Notes: a model not told the origin generated them from the letters alone. Positions 34,300 through 44,669 are shown, numbered from the stretch's first letter. The stretch: 64,000 bases of DNA from Heliocidaris tuberculata (GCA_025618425.1 CM046841.1:10860654-10924653); one strand, 5' to 3'. Made by a program: numbers and translations.

Positions 34300-35260
34300 C
34301 ATTTTATAGGAGGAAGTTTTTAACCAAAAGGTACAGTTTCGTTAAGGCTGTATGGTTGCACTCCTCTAAAGACTTTGTCTTAATCAATGACCTTCTCTTT
34401 GGTCTTCGTTTTTCAAAATTTGGTTATCGGTGGACGGCAATTAAAGAATACTGGAAATTTAATGATGCAAGAAACTCCTAATCGAATGAGGACTGATAAT
34501 GAGTCTAATTATGTAAAGAAATAATTAAGAATAATTATCCACTTTAGATGCTTAATTCTTTTAAGCCATGATCCAGTTCGAAAATATATTACCGGGAGAA
34601 TGCCAGTCAAAATACCGCTCATGAAAAGAGGTAGATGAAATTAAGATTTTGAGCCCTTCCATGAAATGCCAGAGATCTCCAAATTAATTCGGATATTTGC
34701 CGAAGGCAGGCTTTCTTCCTTCAAAGATCGTGGAACAACCCAACTTCTGTTTCTCGAAAGGTCACGTGGCTTTATTCTTCAGTGGGATTTGGAGGTGATG
34801 CTTGCTTTTTTCTTGCCTGAAACCCGGTTAGTCAAATAGGAGCCGTGACTGCATTTGCATAATAATCGCGACTCAGCAGTCATCTCATCTGCCTTGAAAA
34901 TTTTCTTGGATGTCACGAAAATTACAAGTATGGCCCTTCATGTTTCGTAAAGCAATTCACATCCCCGAATAAGCATGCCTGTAAAATCTAAACTGCTCGT
35001 GTATGTTCCATAAATTGTCAACCTGCGGGATGAAATGCAATTTAGAGGTACGCATGATGAAATACCAGGTCTAATTGGGGAATATGAGCTTAGAAATACT
35101 AGTAGCAAGTAAATGCTAACTCCTTGCAAGTACGATAGCCATTATGGTAAATTTTGAAATACATAATGTATCCCCTCAATATGCTCGAAATGGGAATGTT
35201 GTTTGTATTACACCCCTGATAGTTCAAAAGTGCAGAAATATCTTTATATCTATATTTCGT
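34300..35260. other. No gene recognised
   Basis: Unique-looking sequence; the minus-strand frame at 34938-35129 has no recognisable domain. Confidence 0.45.
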
Positions 35261-35264
35261 TTTT

Positions 35265-35570
35265 ACTCCGGATACTGGTTTAAGATATTTTCATTATAAG
35301 ATAGTAAATAGGATTCTGTTCTTGAACAAGCAACTACATAAGATGGAAATAGTCAGTAACGAAAAATATTCGTTCTGTGAAAAAGAGTTGGAAGACATTG
35401 TACTTTTCTTTTATGAATGTGAGATCAGTAAATCAATCTGCAATAAAGCAGCAAAATGGATAAATGAAGGCTCTCGAGTACAGATAAGGTTTCATTTAGA
35501 AAATATAATTTTTGAGTTAGAAGAGAGGAGAAATGATGCTTTAATTAAATTGCATGGTAACTTTGATTAA
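35265..35570 (+). pseudogene. LINE C-terminal zinc-finger fragment
   Basis: From about 35270 the frame reads KIVNRILFLNKQLHKM, then KYSFCEKELEDIVLFFYECE and KAAKWIN. This parallels the CSFC...ETxxHLFxxC block found after the RT in several LINE clades (L1/Tx1/RTE-like). The usual histidine position reads leucine and the preceding cysteine spacing is kept, so it is a decayed copy. The upstream RT is missing. A TA microsatellite begins about 55 bp after the stop. Confidence 0.6.
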
Positions 35571-35624
35571 GCAACAACTGTTTGAACAAAAGCTTAATGT
35601 TGCGTTTTAGCCAAATTCTTACAA

Positions 35625-35629
35625 TTATA

Positions 35630-35706
<77 letters not shown>
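35625..35706. repeat. TA microsatellite
   Basis: About 65 bp of uninterrupted TA with TATG/TACA edges. Confidence 0.95.
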
Positions 35707-36019
35707 TCATGAATATCGCTGGTATAACTATTTTTTTATTAAGCCTATATTTGGCGTCCAATACAGTAACAAATCTTTTCACCCTTGTGAAATACTATTC
35801 AGACACTTTGAGAAAGGGTTATGTTCATGCTCATTCTTAGTGCATTGGTATACTGACTTTTTCACCAAAAAATCCGTGTTTTCAAAATTCTTGGAGAAAT
35901 ATAACTACCAAAAGTGAGTAAACGTGTTAAACATTTACAAGTTTATGTTCTCCTCTGTTTCCATCCGCTGATTTCCGTCCTCTCTTTGTTTCTTCTCATC
36001 TTAATCTCATAATTCTACT

Positions 36020-36262
36020 TTCCAGCTCCTTTTCTTTGTTAAATGGGGACCTAACTCGACAAGCCTCGCTTTTAATAGGTTCCCCCACAAGTGTATATAC
36101 TGTATGCGTTTATTACCTCTACTGGAAGATGTTTATTATACTGAGCTGTTATTATGTATTATCCTTTGTATTATGCCATTTGATTTATATACTTATATTT
36201 TGCTTTCTCATGTACAAATGTAAACCGATCGTGGAAACAAATAAAATCAAAATAAAAAAAAT
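36020..36262 (+). mobile_element. LINE-like 3' UTR and polyadenylation tail
   Basis: The segment has the layout of a LINE 3' UTR: CTCGACAAGCCTCGCTTTTA, a short C-rich stretch, a long T-rich part, and GGAAACAAATAAAATCAAAA at its end. It ends about 455 bp before the Harbinger element. The 137-codon frame running through it (36036-36449) is rich in I, L, Y and C by composition and has no domain I recognise. Confidence 0.35.
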
Positions 36263-36714
36263 CAAGTTTATCTCAACCTTGCAGCAAAGTGGTAGAACAT
36301 TCAACGTGCCTTCTGAAAATGATCTCACACATGATTGTATATGCGCGAAAGGTACATGTGCAATATATGTATTAGAATTTCATGAGGACGAGTCAAAGGT
36401 ATGCCCTATAAATTACCAAGTATTATGGAATTGTACATGGGGTTCGTAACAGAAATTGACATTAAAAAATCAGTTTGCTTGATATGCTGACCGATCCAAG
36501 TTCTCTGAGGGTTATCGGCTTGATACAGTCCTCAGATGTACTAAACTCTTAGATGTGGTGGATTGCGAAGGGGACAAATACCTTGGACTTGCCCATAACA
36601 TCACGGCTACTTGAACACATTTTCGTAACAGCTTGATCTTCAGGACGATTTCATTGCCATATTATGAAAAAAATTGTTTTAGAGGAGTACCTTTCAAAGA
36701 AGATAAAACTGATT

Positions 36715-36717
36715 TAA
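36715..36717 (+). repeat. Target-site duplication TAA, left copy (Harbinger)
   Basis: TAA immediately before the left terminal inverted repeat; the same triplet follows the right end at 40975-40977. A 3-bp TAA/TTA duplication is diagnostic for PIF/Harbinger insertions. Confidence 0.85.
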
Positions 36718-36765
36718 TGCTAGGAGTCCACTGGGCCGGCGCCAGTTGGTGCCAGTTCGCGCCAA
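36718..36765 (+). repeat. Left terminal inverted repeat of the Harbinger element
   Basis: 48 bp, identical to the reverse complement of 40927-40974. It contains two spaced GCGCCA/TGCCAGTT-type motifs that recur internally. Confidence 0.93.
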
Positions 36766-37225
36766 TGCAAATTGCTGTGGCTTGCTGTGGCGCCTAGTGT
36801 CGCCAATAAGGTGCCTAGTGGCGTGCAGTGGCTCAAACTGCCTCCCAACTGGCTCGTAGTGGCCCGTAACGGCGGCAAAAATTGAGTTTGGCGGCAAGAA
36901 AATTTCAAAATGTTTGAAATTTTCGTCGCGCCACTTGCATCAAGCAATCAGCGCGAAGTGTCCACCAAGTGGCACCAAATGTCGCAAACAATCCACCTAT
37001 TGGAATCCACTGGAATGTAATGGCGCGCGCCAAGTTGCGCCAATGAGATTTTGCGCCACGTGGCGCCACTACGCGCCAAATAATTCCCACAGAGGCGGAT
37101 AGTCCGCGCCAAAGCGCTCCAAATTAACAGTGGCGCGAGCCAAACGGCACCTGATTGGTGACTATTTCGCGCCAAATACCACTTGGTTTCCGCCATTCGG
37201 CGCCACTTGCCGCCTAAAAAAAGCT
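36766..37225. repeat. Left subterminal array of GGCGC/GCGCC and AAGTGGC-type motifs
   Basis: About 460 bp carry more than a dozen GCGCCA, GGCGC, GTGGCG and CACTTG variants in both orientations. There is also a self-complementary A/T motif at about 36897-36927 (AAAATTTCAAAATG then TTTGAAATTTTC). Clustered short motifs at both ends are likely transposase or accessory-protein binding sites (inference). A shorter array of the same motif lies inside the right end (40630-40926). Confidence 0.7.
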
Positions 37226-37327
37226 TGACTGCATCGCAGGACTTTCTCACACAACTTTCAGTATTCGACTCGACAACACCTCTGTAGACGCAGTTTTCCT
37301 TCACAATTTCACATAATTTTAAAGAAG

Positions 37328-37891
37328 ATGCCTCCAAAAGGCAACAAAGGCAGTAGCAAGGGGAAGAATGACAAACTTGAGCAGTCCAAGAAGAAGGACC
37401 CCCAACCCGAGAAGCGCAAATTGAGCTCCAGGGCGAGGCCCCCTGCAAGCAGCAAAGATGACGAAGAGGATGAAGACTTTCGCGTGGTGCCAGATGACAT
37501 TTATCACCAAGCCTCTGGTGCCATTAATGACATCGTGCAGGCTGCTCTGAGGGACGTGGACAAGAGGCGTGGTCAGCAGCAGAAGAAAGCTCCTCAGCAA
37601 GCTCCCCAGCCAACCCCCCAGCAAGCACCCCAGTTCCAGCCACAGACACAACAGCAGACTGCACCCCAGTTCCGGCAGCAACAGTCAAGGCAGCAGTTTG
37701 CTCAACCTGGGCCTTCTTCTGGACAGCCTCCTCTCCAGGCCCAGGTTGATACATCTGGCCAAATGTGGCAACCCAACCCCTGGCAGTGGCACGCCAATCC
37801 TCCAACAACTTCAGTGTGGGGGAGCCAGTCATGTGACTATATGAGGGAGTACGTAGCCACACAGGCAGAACCCTCCATTGAGGACTTATAG
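37328..37891 (+). CDS. Harbinger accessory protein, Gln/Pro-rich, no Myb domain (187 aa)
   Basis: Starts at the first ATG after the motif array (AAGAAGATGC context) and ends at TAG. Residues 1-38 are lysine/arginine-rich and could act as a nuclear localisation signal. Residues 44-50 are acidic. Residues 55-82 look helical (DDIYHQASGAINDIVQAALR). Residues 83-145 are dominated by Gln and Pro. The C-terminus is tryptophan-containing (147-164) and ends EPSIEDL. Harbinger elements normally encode a Myb/SANT-like protein that carries the transposase to the nucleus and binds the ends; no such three-tryptophan fold is visible here. It probably fills the same partner role, but that is inference. It is convergent with the transposase gene. 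Confidence 0.75.
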   Translation: MPPKGNKGSSKGKNDKLEQSKKKDPQPEKRKLSSRARPPASSKDDEEDEDFRVVPDDIYHQASGAINDIVQAALRDVDKRRGQQQKKAPQQAPQPTPQQAPQFQPQTQQQTAPQFRQQQSRQQFAQPGPSSGQPPLQAQVDTSGQMWQPNPWQWHANPPTTSVWGSQSCDYMREYVATQAEPSIEDL

Positions 37892-38325
37892 AATAGGAAT
37901 AGCAGTGTTTTTATTGACGGTTATGGAGCATTGCGTTTGTCACTATTTTTGACACTCAATGAGCATTGTGTTTTTACTATGGTGGACACTTTTTCATGGA
38001 GCTTTAATATGTTTATGGATATTATTGGACAGTTGGATGATTGTTTTTGTTTGTGATGTATGCATATTTTCCTTATGTCATTAAAATTCCATAAAAATGT
38101 CATTTGTGATTTATTGTTGTCTTGTTACAAAGGTGTTGTGAATAACTGAGTACACAGCCACACAGGCATAACCCTCCAGTAAGGACTTATAGCACAGGAA
38201 GTGGACAGTTGGATGATTGTTTTTGTTTGTGATGTAAGCATATTTCCTTATATCATTAAAATTCCATAAAAAATATCATTTGTGATTTATTGTTGTTTTG
38301 TTACAAAGTTGTTGTGAATAATATA
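37847..38325 (+). repeat. Tandem duplication covering the ORF2 stop and 3' UTR
   Basis: The segment from GAGTACGTAGCCACACAGGC (about 37847) is repeated from 38147, where it reads GAGTACACAGCCACACAGGC. The second copy lacks about 110 bp of the first but keeps the long block GTTGGATGATTGTTTTTGTT onward. Each copy holds an ATTAAA polyadenylation-type signal (38080-38085 and 38255-38260). The duplicated coding end carries stops, so the first copy supplies the real C-terminus. Confidence 0.85.
38080..38085 (+). promoter_or_regulatory. Candidate polyadenylation signal ATTAAA for the accessory gene
   Basis: ATTAAA about 190 bases after the stop codon, followed by T/GT-rich sequence. The duplicated copy at 38255 offers a second signal. 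Confidence 0.4.
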
Positions 38326-38329
38326 TTGT

Positions 38330-39230
38330 TCGGGGCCAATTGGTAGAATGGCTTAAATGTTTAACAGTGAAATAATAAATACTGCCAAATATTAATGCAT
38401 GTATTTTTTCCTTAAATTACTAATTTACTTTTGCTAGTTAGTAATTTACCAAAACAGCAAAAGTACTTTAGTAGTTTAGGAATATTTGATATGCATTCTA
38501 TTTTTTAACTGCTAAACATGAATAAATTTTACTTTCTACAAATAACATGTCAGTACTAGACCTTTATCATTTATAGGACATATTGACACAAAGAAATAAT
38601 TGTCATGAGTGTTGGGCTTTATTGCAAAGTAATAAAGTTAAGTTTTTCATAACACAATTCAATATGACAAAAATTTTCATACAACAATACAATATCACAA
38701 AGAGCACTATGTTAAAAGTAATCTGGAGTATCGGTAATGGGTGAAAAATCTTTCAAAACATTTCCCATCTGTTTGCTTCCCTCCTAAAAGCATCTTATGT
38801 TAATGTTTTTCCATGAAAATAATTCAACTAAAATGTGCTGAATATTTGTAAAATTCGAAGTTAAAACATGGCGTTATTTTTTGTGTTCGCCACTCGGCAA
38901 ATATTATTCTTTCATTACAGTCCCATATATCTTTTTCTGTGTTGCTACTTTGCCAACATGGTTATACATTTTGAAATTTCTTTAGATTTAACATGTTCTC
39001 CAGTTCTCACCAACATCAGTGTGTACCAGAATGTCATTTTATGTGACATGAGCAATAAAAGAATGATTTCTAGGCAGTGTCTGTCAAAATGAAATCAGAG
39101 TGCAGGTACTCCTTATTTATACCTTTAACCAGACTAGTGCATCACACCAGTCCATAGTGAAATACAATATCACAATCAATGTTTTCTAAGACAGTCTTTA
39201 CTCATGTGCAAAAGTACTACAAAAAGTTGT
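38330..39230. other. Non-coding middle of the Harbinger element between the two convergent genes
   Basis: A/T-rich spacer with no supportable frame. On the minus strand an AATAAA lies at 38618-38623, about 610 bases past the transposase stop, and could end the transposase transcript. The 74-codon plus-strand frame at 38868-39092 shows no domain. Confidence 0.6.
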
Positions 39231-40541
39231 TTAGACCATCTTATCCTGCCATGCAACCGCTCCTGCACTGTTGAAGTAATACTTGAGCGTATCCCTCTGG
39301 CGTTTGGCAAGCTCAGTGTCCCTGTTTCCCCTGATGGGCCTGTCCAAATCCTCAGTGATGGCGGCAGTTCTCCAAGCTCCAGGGATGAGATTGTGCTGGG
39401 CATCCTCCTGGTCCAACATGCGGAAGTCCAGTGCCTGATAGCGCTTCCTGATGAGGTTGTGCAGCATGATGGCAGCTTCAACGAGCAGGCGGACTGTGTC
39501 TGGTTCCTGTCTCATCTGGCCAAGGAAGCACTGGAAACGCAAGGCCAGAATACCAAAGGCGTTTTCAACAACACGCCTTGCCCTGGACAGCCTGTAGTTG
39601 AAGATCTTCTGCTGTTGGTCAAGGTTACGACGGCCATAGGGTTTCATCATGTACGTCCTCATGGCGAAGGCATCATCTCCCACGAAAAAGTACGGCATAG
39701 GGTGGTCGTCATCATCATAGGGTAGAGGAGCTGGATCTGGGATGCCTAAAGTGCCAGCATCAATGCACTCCTTCAGTTCACTGTTGTTGTAGATCTGGGC
39801 ATCAGACTGATGGCCAACCCCACCCACATCGATCCACAGGAACTGGTACTTTGAATCTACGAGAGCCATCAGGACAACCGAGAAGAACTGCTTGTAGTTG
39901 AAGTAAAGGCTGCCTGAGTTCTTGGGCTTCTGAATACGGATGTGCTTTCCATCCAAGGCTCCCAGACAGTGAGGAAGATTCCATCTGGCTTCAAAATCAC
40001 CTGCAACCTCAAGCCAGCCTTCATTGGTTGTGGGGAGGGAGACGACTTCTGCAGCATACTCATCCACTATCGCTCTGGCTACATCAGGGACAAACTTCTG
40101 GATGGTTTCCTTGCCCACTCGGAAGTTGTAACCCAGCTCGGCATAGGTGGCCCCAGTGGCGAGATGGCGCATGAAGACGCACAACTTGAGACCAGGGGGA
40201 ATGGCCTTTCTGAAGTGGGTGTCCTTCTTCTGCAGGTGGGGTGTAAGCCTGATCAACAGCTCATCAAACATCTCTGGGGACAACCTGGTGTAGTTCTTGA
40301 ACTTCCTCTTGTCATTCTCCCTCAGCTCATTCATGAGGGTATGGTACTGTCCACGTTCGGCCCTCAGCTGTGGGTGGAGCATGGGTCTAAACCACCATTT
40401 GTGCTTCCTTTTCTTCTCACGAGGCTCTTCTTCTTCAGGATTGGCCACCAAAAGTTGATAGGCAGTGGCCACCTCAGCATCTCTCATGATCTTCTGATGG
40501 AGCAGCATCATCACTCCAACATTATCAAAAGCCTCGGACAT
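39231..40541 (-). CDS. PIF/Harbinger DDE transposase, HARBI1-like, 436 aa
   Basis: A single uninterrupted frame from ATG at 40541 to TAA at 39231, about the normal length for a Harbinger transposase. Residues 84-102 (YTRLSPEMFDELLIRLTPH) and 117-150 form the helix-turn-helix-type DNA-binding part seen in HARBI1-like proteins. The RNase-H-fold catalytic core follows: ALDGKH with D197, the conserved DVGGVGHQSDAQIY block (238-251), FFVGDDAF (286-292, second acidic residue D289 or D290) and RRVVENAFGIL with E326. All three DDE acids and spacing are kept, so the enzyme looks functional. It would cut and paste the element at TWA targets. Long plus-strand frames across this gene are antisense shadows. 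Confidence 0.95.
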   Translation of the reverse strand: MSEAFDNVGVMMLLHQKIMRDAEVATAYQLLVANPEEEEPREKKRKHKWWFRPMLHPQLRAERGQYHTLMNELRENDKRKFKNYTRLSPEMFDELLIRLTPHLQKKDTHFRKAIPPGLKLCVFMRHLATGATYAELGYNFRVGKETIQKFVPDVARAIVDEYAAEVVSLPTTNEGWLEVAGDFEARWNLPHCLGALDGKHIRIQKPKNSGSLYFNYKQFFSVVLMALVDSKYQFLWIDVGGVGHQSDAQIYNNSELKECIDAGTLGIPDPAPLPYDDDDHPMPYFFVGDDAFAMRTYMMKPYGRRNLDQQQKIFNYRLSRARRVVENAFGILALRFQCFLGQMRQEPDTVRLLVEAAIMLHNLIRKRYQALDFRMLDQEDAQHNLIPGAWRTAAITEDLDRPIRGNRDTELAKRQRDTLKYYFNSAGAVAWQDKMV

Positions 40542-40621
40542 ATCGAAATTGTAAATATCTAGTAGAGATTTTGTTCATACAGCAGCTGAGGAGGTTGTGA
40601 GAGCCAGGTAGTCGATGGCCG

Positions 40622-40632
40622 ATATTTATATA
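40622..40632 (-). promoter_or_regulatory. TATA-like box upstream of the transposase
   Basis: On the minus strand the bases read CTATATAAATATC, about 82-91 bases before the transposase ATG. The position and sequence fit a core promoter giving a short leader. It lies between the coding region and the right motif array. Confidence 0.5.
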
Positions 40633-40926
40633 GTCGGCAAGTAGCGCAAAGTGGCGGCAAGTTTAAACCAATTTTGCGACCTTTGGCACAAACTAATCAC
40701 CAAGTGGCGCAAAGTAGCCGTCCATCGGCGCAAATGGCGGCAACATGGTGAAATTTGGAATCAAATGGCCATGTAATGGCGCAAACTGGCGCACCATTTT
40801 GATGCAAGGCAGGTGGCATTTGGCGCACGCCATATGACACCCAGTTTATTCCACTTGGCGACACACATGCCGAGCGAACATTAATTCGGCGCCACAGCGA
40901 GCCACTACACGCCAATCACATAATCT
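40633..40926. repeat. Right subterminal array of GGCGC/GCGCC-type motifs
   Basis: Numerous GGCGCA, TGGCGC, AAGTGGCG and GCGCCA variants in both orientations, mirroring the left array but shorter (about 290 bp). Confidence 0.7.
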
Positions 40927-40974
40927 TTGGCGCGAACTGGCACCAACTGGCGCCGGCCCAGTGGACTCCTAGCA
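40927..40974 (-). repeat. Right terminal inverted repeat of the Harbinger element
   Basis: 48 bp, the exact reverse complement of 36718-36765; followed by the TAA target copy at 40975-40977. Confidence 0.93.
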
Positions 40975-40997
40975 TAAAGGTAAATTACGCATTATAA

Positions 40998-41075
40998 TCA
41001 GTAGTAGTAATATTATTATTATGATTATTATTTTTATTATTATTGTCATTATTATCATTATTATCATTATTTTTG
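40998..41075. repeat. ATT/ATC microsatellite
   Basis: Imperfect ATT repeats begin about 20 bp after the Harbinger target duplication. Confidence 0.85.
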
Positions 41076-41079
41076 TTAG

Positions 41080-42040
41080 TGTTATCTATCCACAACCTAA
41101 TACTCATTTGGTAGATAAACCGGGAAATGTACTTCATCCATTAATCTAGGGTGACTAGTTTTTGTTATGGTTCTAACAAGTCTTCCTCAAATTCGTTATT
41201 TATTATTACTCATTGTTATTATCTTTAGTATATAGTAGTGTTTCTGGTAGTAGTAGTAGTATCTATAATTTCCATTATTATTATGTGGCGTCACCTGTGC
41301 CTGGCAGGGGAAAGGAAAACTCAATTATTTCGGCTTTCTCATCCTGTTACAGTTACAGGTCACTATTTTCGACTCATTCCGTTATCACACTTACGCCTCA
41401 TGTATGTCATGTTTGCATGGGAAGATAGTAAGTTTGACCGCGTTTATGTGATCTAACAATTACCGTGTGAAACAAGCAAGCACTGCAAGCAAAGTCAACG
41501 CTCTTACACCAAAAAATGAGGTCACTTCACCCTCTTGTGTACACGCCAAAAAAAAAAAAAAGGGATGAAAAGTCCATTACTGATTACATATCGATTACAG
41601 TATCATCGGCATCGTGGCGGTTTTTGACGCCTCATCTTAAACTTGAACTCAAGTCATAACACCACAGACAACGCTGACTTCAAGCGGCACGACGATCTTG
41701 CTTCTCCATTTGAATATCTGTCAGCTAACCTTTCGCAAAATGGGATACCTTACGTCATAGCCAAACAAATATTCATTCAAATCCAAACGTATTCTTACAA
41801 GTGATCGACAGTCAATGATAGCCTGCAGCGATTATCATGGTGGAGTCACCGAAATCCCTGAAGAGCGATCAAAGTTTCAGCGTCTTTATTTTTTTATTTT
41901 TTTTTTTTTTATTTTTTTTTTTTTACCCTGGATTACCCAAAAATATTTATATAAATGTCCCTGATACGCCTCTCTTTGCACATTATTACAACTTTAGCTC
42001 ACGAAATATTCCTACAAAAATTCCTTTCGCTTGTTGTAGA
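41080..42040. other. No gene recognised; long poly-T inside
   Basis: T-rich run at about 41886-41925. The short frames at 41213-41456 and 41837-42064 are composition-driven and have no domains. Confidence 0.5.
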
Positions 42041-42044
42041 CCTA

Positions 42045-42160
42045 GTATATGTGTTAAGCGCTAAGAGACATCTTGAATGTATTAGCGCTATATAATTATT
42101 ATAATTATTAATATTATTATCATTAGCTTTATTATTATTTATTATTATTATTATAATTGT
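42045..42160 (+). mobile_element. LINE/SINE 3' tail with ATT repeats
   Basis: Reads GTGTTAAGCGCTAAGAGACA, then TTAGCGCTATATAATT and ATT repeats. The AGCGCTATATAA phrase matches the 3' ends of the CR1-like LINEs in this window (compare 59920-59945 on the minus strand). No coding body is attached. Confidence 0.5.
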
Positions 42161-42164
42161 AAGA

Positions 42165-44345
42165 CATCCAAATTTATTTATCCTAAAGTATTTGGTTATC
42201 AAAATTCTATAAAGATCAGTTTACTAATGTTATCAATAGTGCTTCGTCTCAAAGAAGTTCCGATATGCTTAACGATGAAGTGAAGTTCTGGTCATACAAT
42301 TACATAGTGAAAGAAACTTTCTGTTGGTTGGTTTATATGAAGTATATAAGGATTCGTGTGTACTAGAAAGTTTTTAAAAAACACGACTCAACCAATGACT
42401 AACATGACAAACAGACTTAAAAGACAATTACAACCATTTTACATGCACAGTAGTGGATTTTGTAGAAACACACAGAGAGAAGGCAATATTGGCTGGAGAC
42501 GTTAATGAAACCCCTCTATTTTTCATTTTTTTTTTTTAAGCGATACAAAATGAATTTTAAAAAAAAACAACAACAGCAACAGCAAAGTTCGTTAACTGAT
42601 TGACTTACTAAAAATGACGTTACCTTCAACGGATCAATTTCCGCATTTCCCAACATGATCCATATATGATCTCAATTTATATGTTAGTACTGGTTCACAA
42701 TGGAAATCGTAGATTGGGGTTTCTTTAGATCATCACACCTGGGATTTGTTCTCTAAACCAGCATGAAGAAGGTGATTCAGCGTATCAAAAAATGATGATG
42801 ATGATAATAAGCAGCAGTGGTAGGCTACCTAGTCGTTCCCCCATCGAATGACAAAAGTGGAAAAAAAATGGAAAAAAGAAAGAAACTGGAAAAGGAAATG
42901 GGATTGTGGAAAAGAAAATGAGAAAAAAAAAATTCACATGAACCCTTTCAACCCCGGCCCCTCTCTATCGCTTCTAGCATTTATGAAGTGCCCCTAATAG
43001 AGAGAACTCACGTGACGCCAATTCCTACTAGGGTTTCTCTTCATCATAAAAACACATGATACACAAAAAAATGTTGGAAAAAAAAACCAAAAAAAAACGC
43101 TGTTGGGGAAAAATTACCCCATTCTAACCTCTCCCCCAGCCTCCTCTCCACAGAAAAACAAGTTACGTATTGATCAGTAATTCCCGTCAACGAAGGAAAT
43201 CATTTTTGTTTTCGAGAGACCAAAAACAAATTTATCCTGATAAAAAATGTGACCGGTACAAGAAGTCGCTACAGGATACAAAGGCTCAGTAATGAACACT
43301 TTGTCAATAAGTACCTAGAAGGGAACAAAATTATGTGGTTGTTTTTACATAAGTATATAGACAATACGGGAAGGCTTCATGGGTTTTATCCCAGAGGCTA
43401 GGTTGTATGATGTCTATGACTGGTCGTTAACATAGAATTTCGCCATCATGCATGCGACTGTCCGATGCACATCTCCCGTTATTGATGCCAAGAGTGTTAT
43501 AAGTATGATATCAAGAACATGGCGTTTTGGTGCTTTGTTGTCTCTTTATATCTGATCGGTCCCTGAGGCCTTTACACTTGAGATCCCTTCTGACAGGGTT
43601 TGCAGAGTGATCGATGCGTTCAAACATCTTAAAGATATCGGGGCTCTATTTGTTTGTTCTTTGTATGTCGTTTTGGTAATACTTGATGCTGGATTACTCA
43701 TTATTTCGGTAATTTTCTACATGTCTTTTTCTTGTTGTTGTTTTTTTTACTTTTTATTTTACATAATGAACAACCTACAATCAAAAAGAAATGACAAAAT
43801 TCAAGATATTAAATGGCGGATAGCCCATTTCAGGTGTTAAAAATAAAACGGTTCTTCTATTGGGGTAGTTATTTGCGTAAGTTATGATGTGATAAAAGAA
43901 AAGGAAACAAATTGAACAAGTGTCATGAAGATAAAATGAAGGAATTAGCATCAGTTGTATTGTACTTGTTATGATTTGCAAAACGATAATCCTTGGTGTG
44001 ATAAAAAGAGTAAGTCTTACAATTCTTTTTGTTTTTTCAGCATGAGATATCTTACATGTTATGTAGTATCTTTGTAATTATTTACTTTAAAAATTTGCTT
44101 GCTCCTTTTGACGTTTGTTATTCAAAACGTATTCATCTCCAATGTTTTAGCCGAGGGTCTCCTACTTTAAACAAAAACGAAAATCAAAGAGGGCCTTAAA
44201 ACTTGGCAGTGTCCATTAAAACATTAATGTAACTAAGGGGATACAGGGAGTGGCAGCAGCTGTGGAAGCATTTGGAAGGTGCCAGCAGACAGATTTGTAA
44301 GTTTGATGGAAACCATATCGATGCCTCAAGACAAACCTACATATG
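42165..44345. other. No gene recognised
   Basis: A-rich patches (42850-42935, 43080-43100) and otherwise unique-looking sequence. The overlapping frames at 43607-43840 (plus) and 43781-43981 (minus) have no recognisable domains. Confidence 0.45.
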
Positions 44346-44346
44346 C

Positions 44347-44660
44347 AGGGGCGGATACATGGGACGGGGAGGGGGGGGGGGTCCATCACTTCTTGCTAAT
44401 TCATTAGTATTATAATGTGTTTGCTTGTCTGTTTGTTTGGTTTGCCTTTGCTAGTCAGTCTCTTTCTTTTTTGTAAATCAAAACGTGAAAATTGTTGTGT
44501 TAAATAGATCCCCACCCCCTTTTTATCAGTTTATGGTCGATAATGCTTTTTATTTATCATTTAATTTATTCTTTTTCTTTTTCTTTTCTTGCTTTTTTTT
44601 TGTAATTGAAAACTTTACGGAGGAATTGAACACCTGAAAAAAAATCCTTGAGCCGCCCCT
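44347..44660. mobile_element. hAT-like MITE, diverged
   Basis: The left end reads CAGGGGCGGATACATGGG and the right end AATCCTTGAGCCGCCCCT; reverse-complemented, the latter gives AGGGGCGGCTCAAGG. ATATGC lies just outside both ends (44341-44346, and 44662-44667 after one extra A). The interior has G-runs and T-rich sequence. It resembles the two better copies at 56666 and 63034 but is more decayed. Confidence 0.55.
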
Positions 44661-44669
44661 AATATGCAT

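Larger units (their letters stand above)
36718..40974. mobile_element. Intact PIF/Harbinger DNA transposon, 4257 bp
   Basis: The outer 48 bp of both ends are identical in inverted orientation, beginning TGCTAGGAGTCCACTGGGCC. TAA is duplicated outside. Inside are a full-length DDE transposase gene on the minus strand and a second gene on the plus strand, arranged convergently so each is transcribed inward from its own end. Perfect terminal repeats, an exact target duplication and uninterrupted genes indicate a young copy that could still be mobile. This is the only autonomous-looking element in the window. Confidence 0.93.

Noticed and set aside
36036..36449. 137-codon frame with an apparent membrane segment
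   Set aside because: The hydrophobic part coincides with a LINE-like T-rich 3' UTR, and the remainder has no domain I recognise.
36948..37448. 166-codon minus-strand frame across the left Harbinger array
   Set aside because: It crosses the motif array and the start of the accessory gene on the opposite strand, with no recognised domain. The GC-rich motifs simply lack stops.
37319..37862. Minus-strand leucine-rich frames of 112-120 codons
   Set aside because: They are shadows of the Gln-rich accessory gene, because CAG codons read as CTG on the other strand.
39942..40562. 206-codon plus-strand frame
   Set aside because: It is antisense to the Harbinger transposase gene, whose minus-strand product carries all family motifs. 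The plus-strand product has none.
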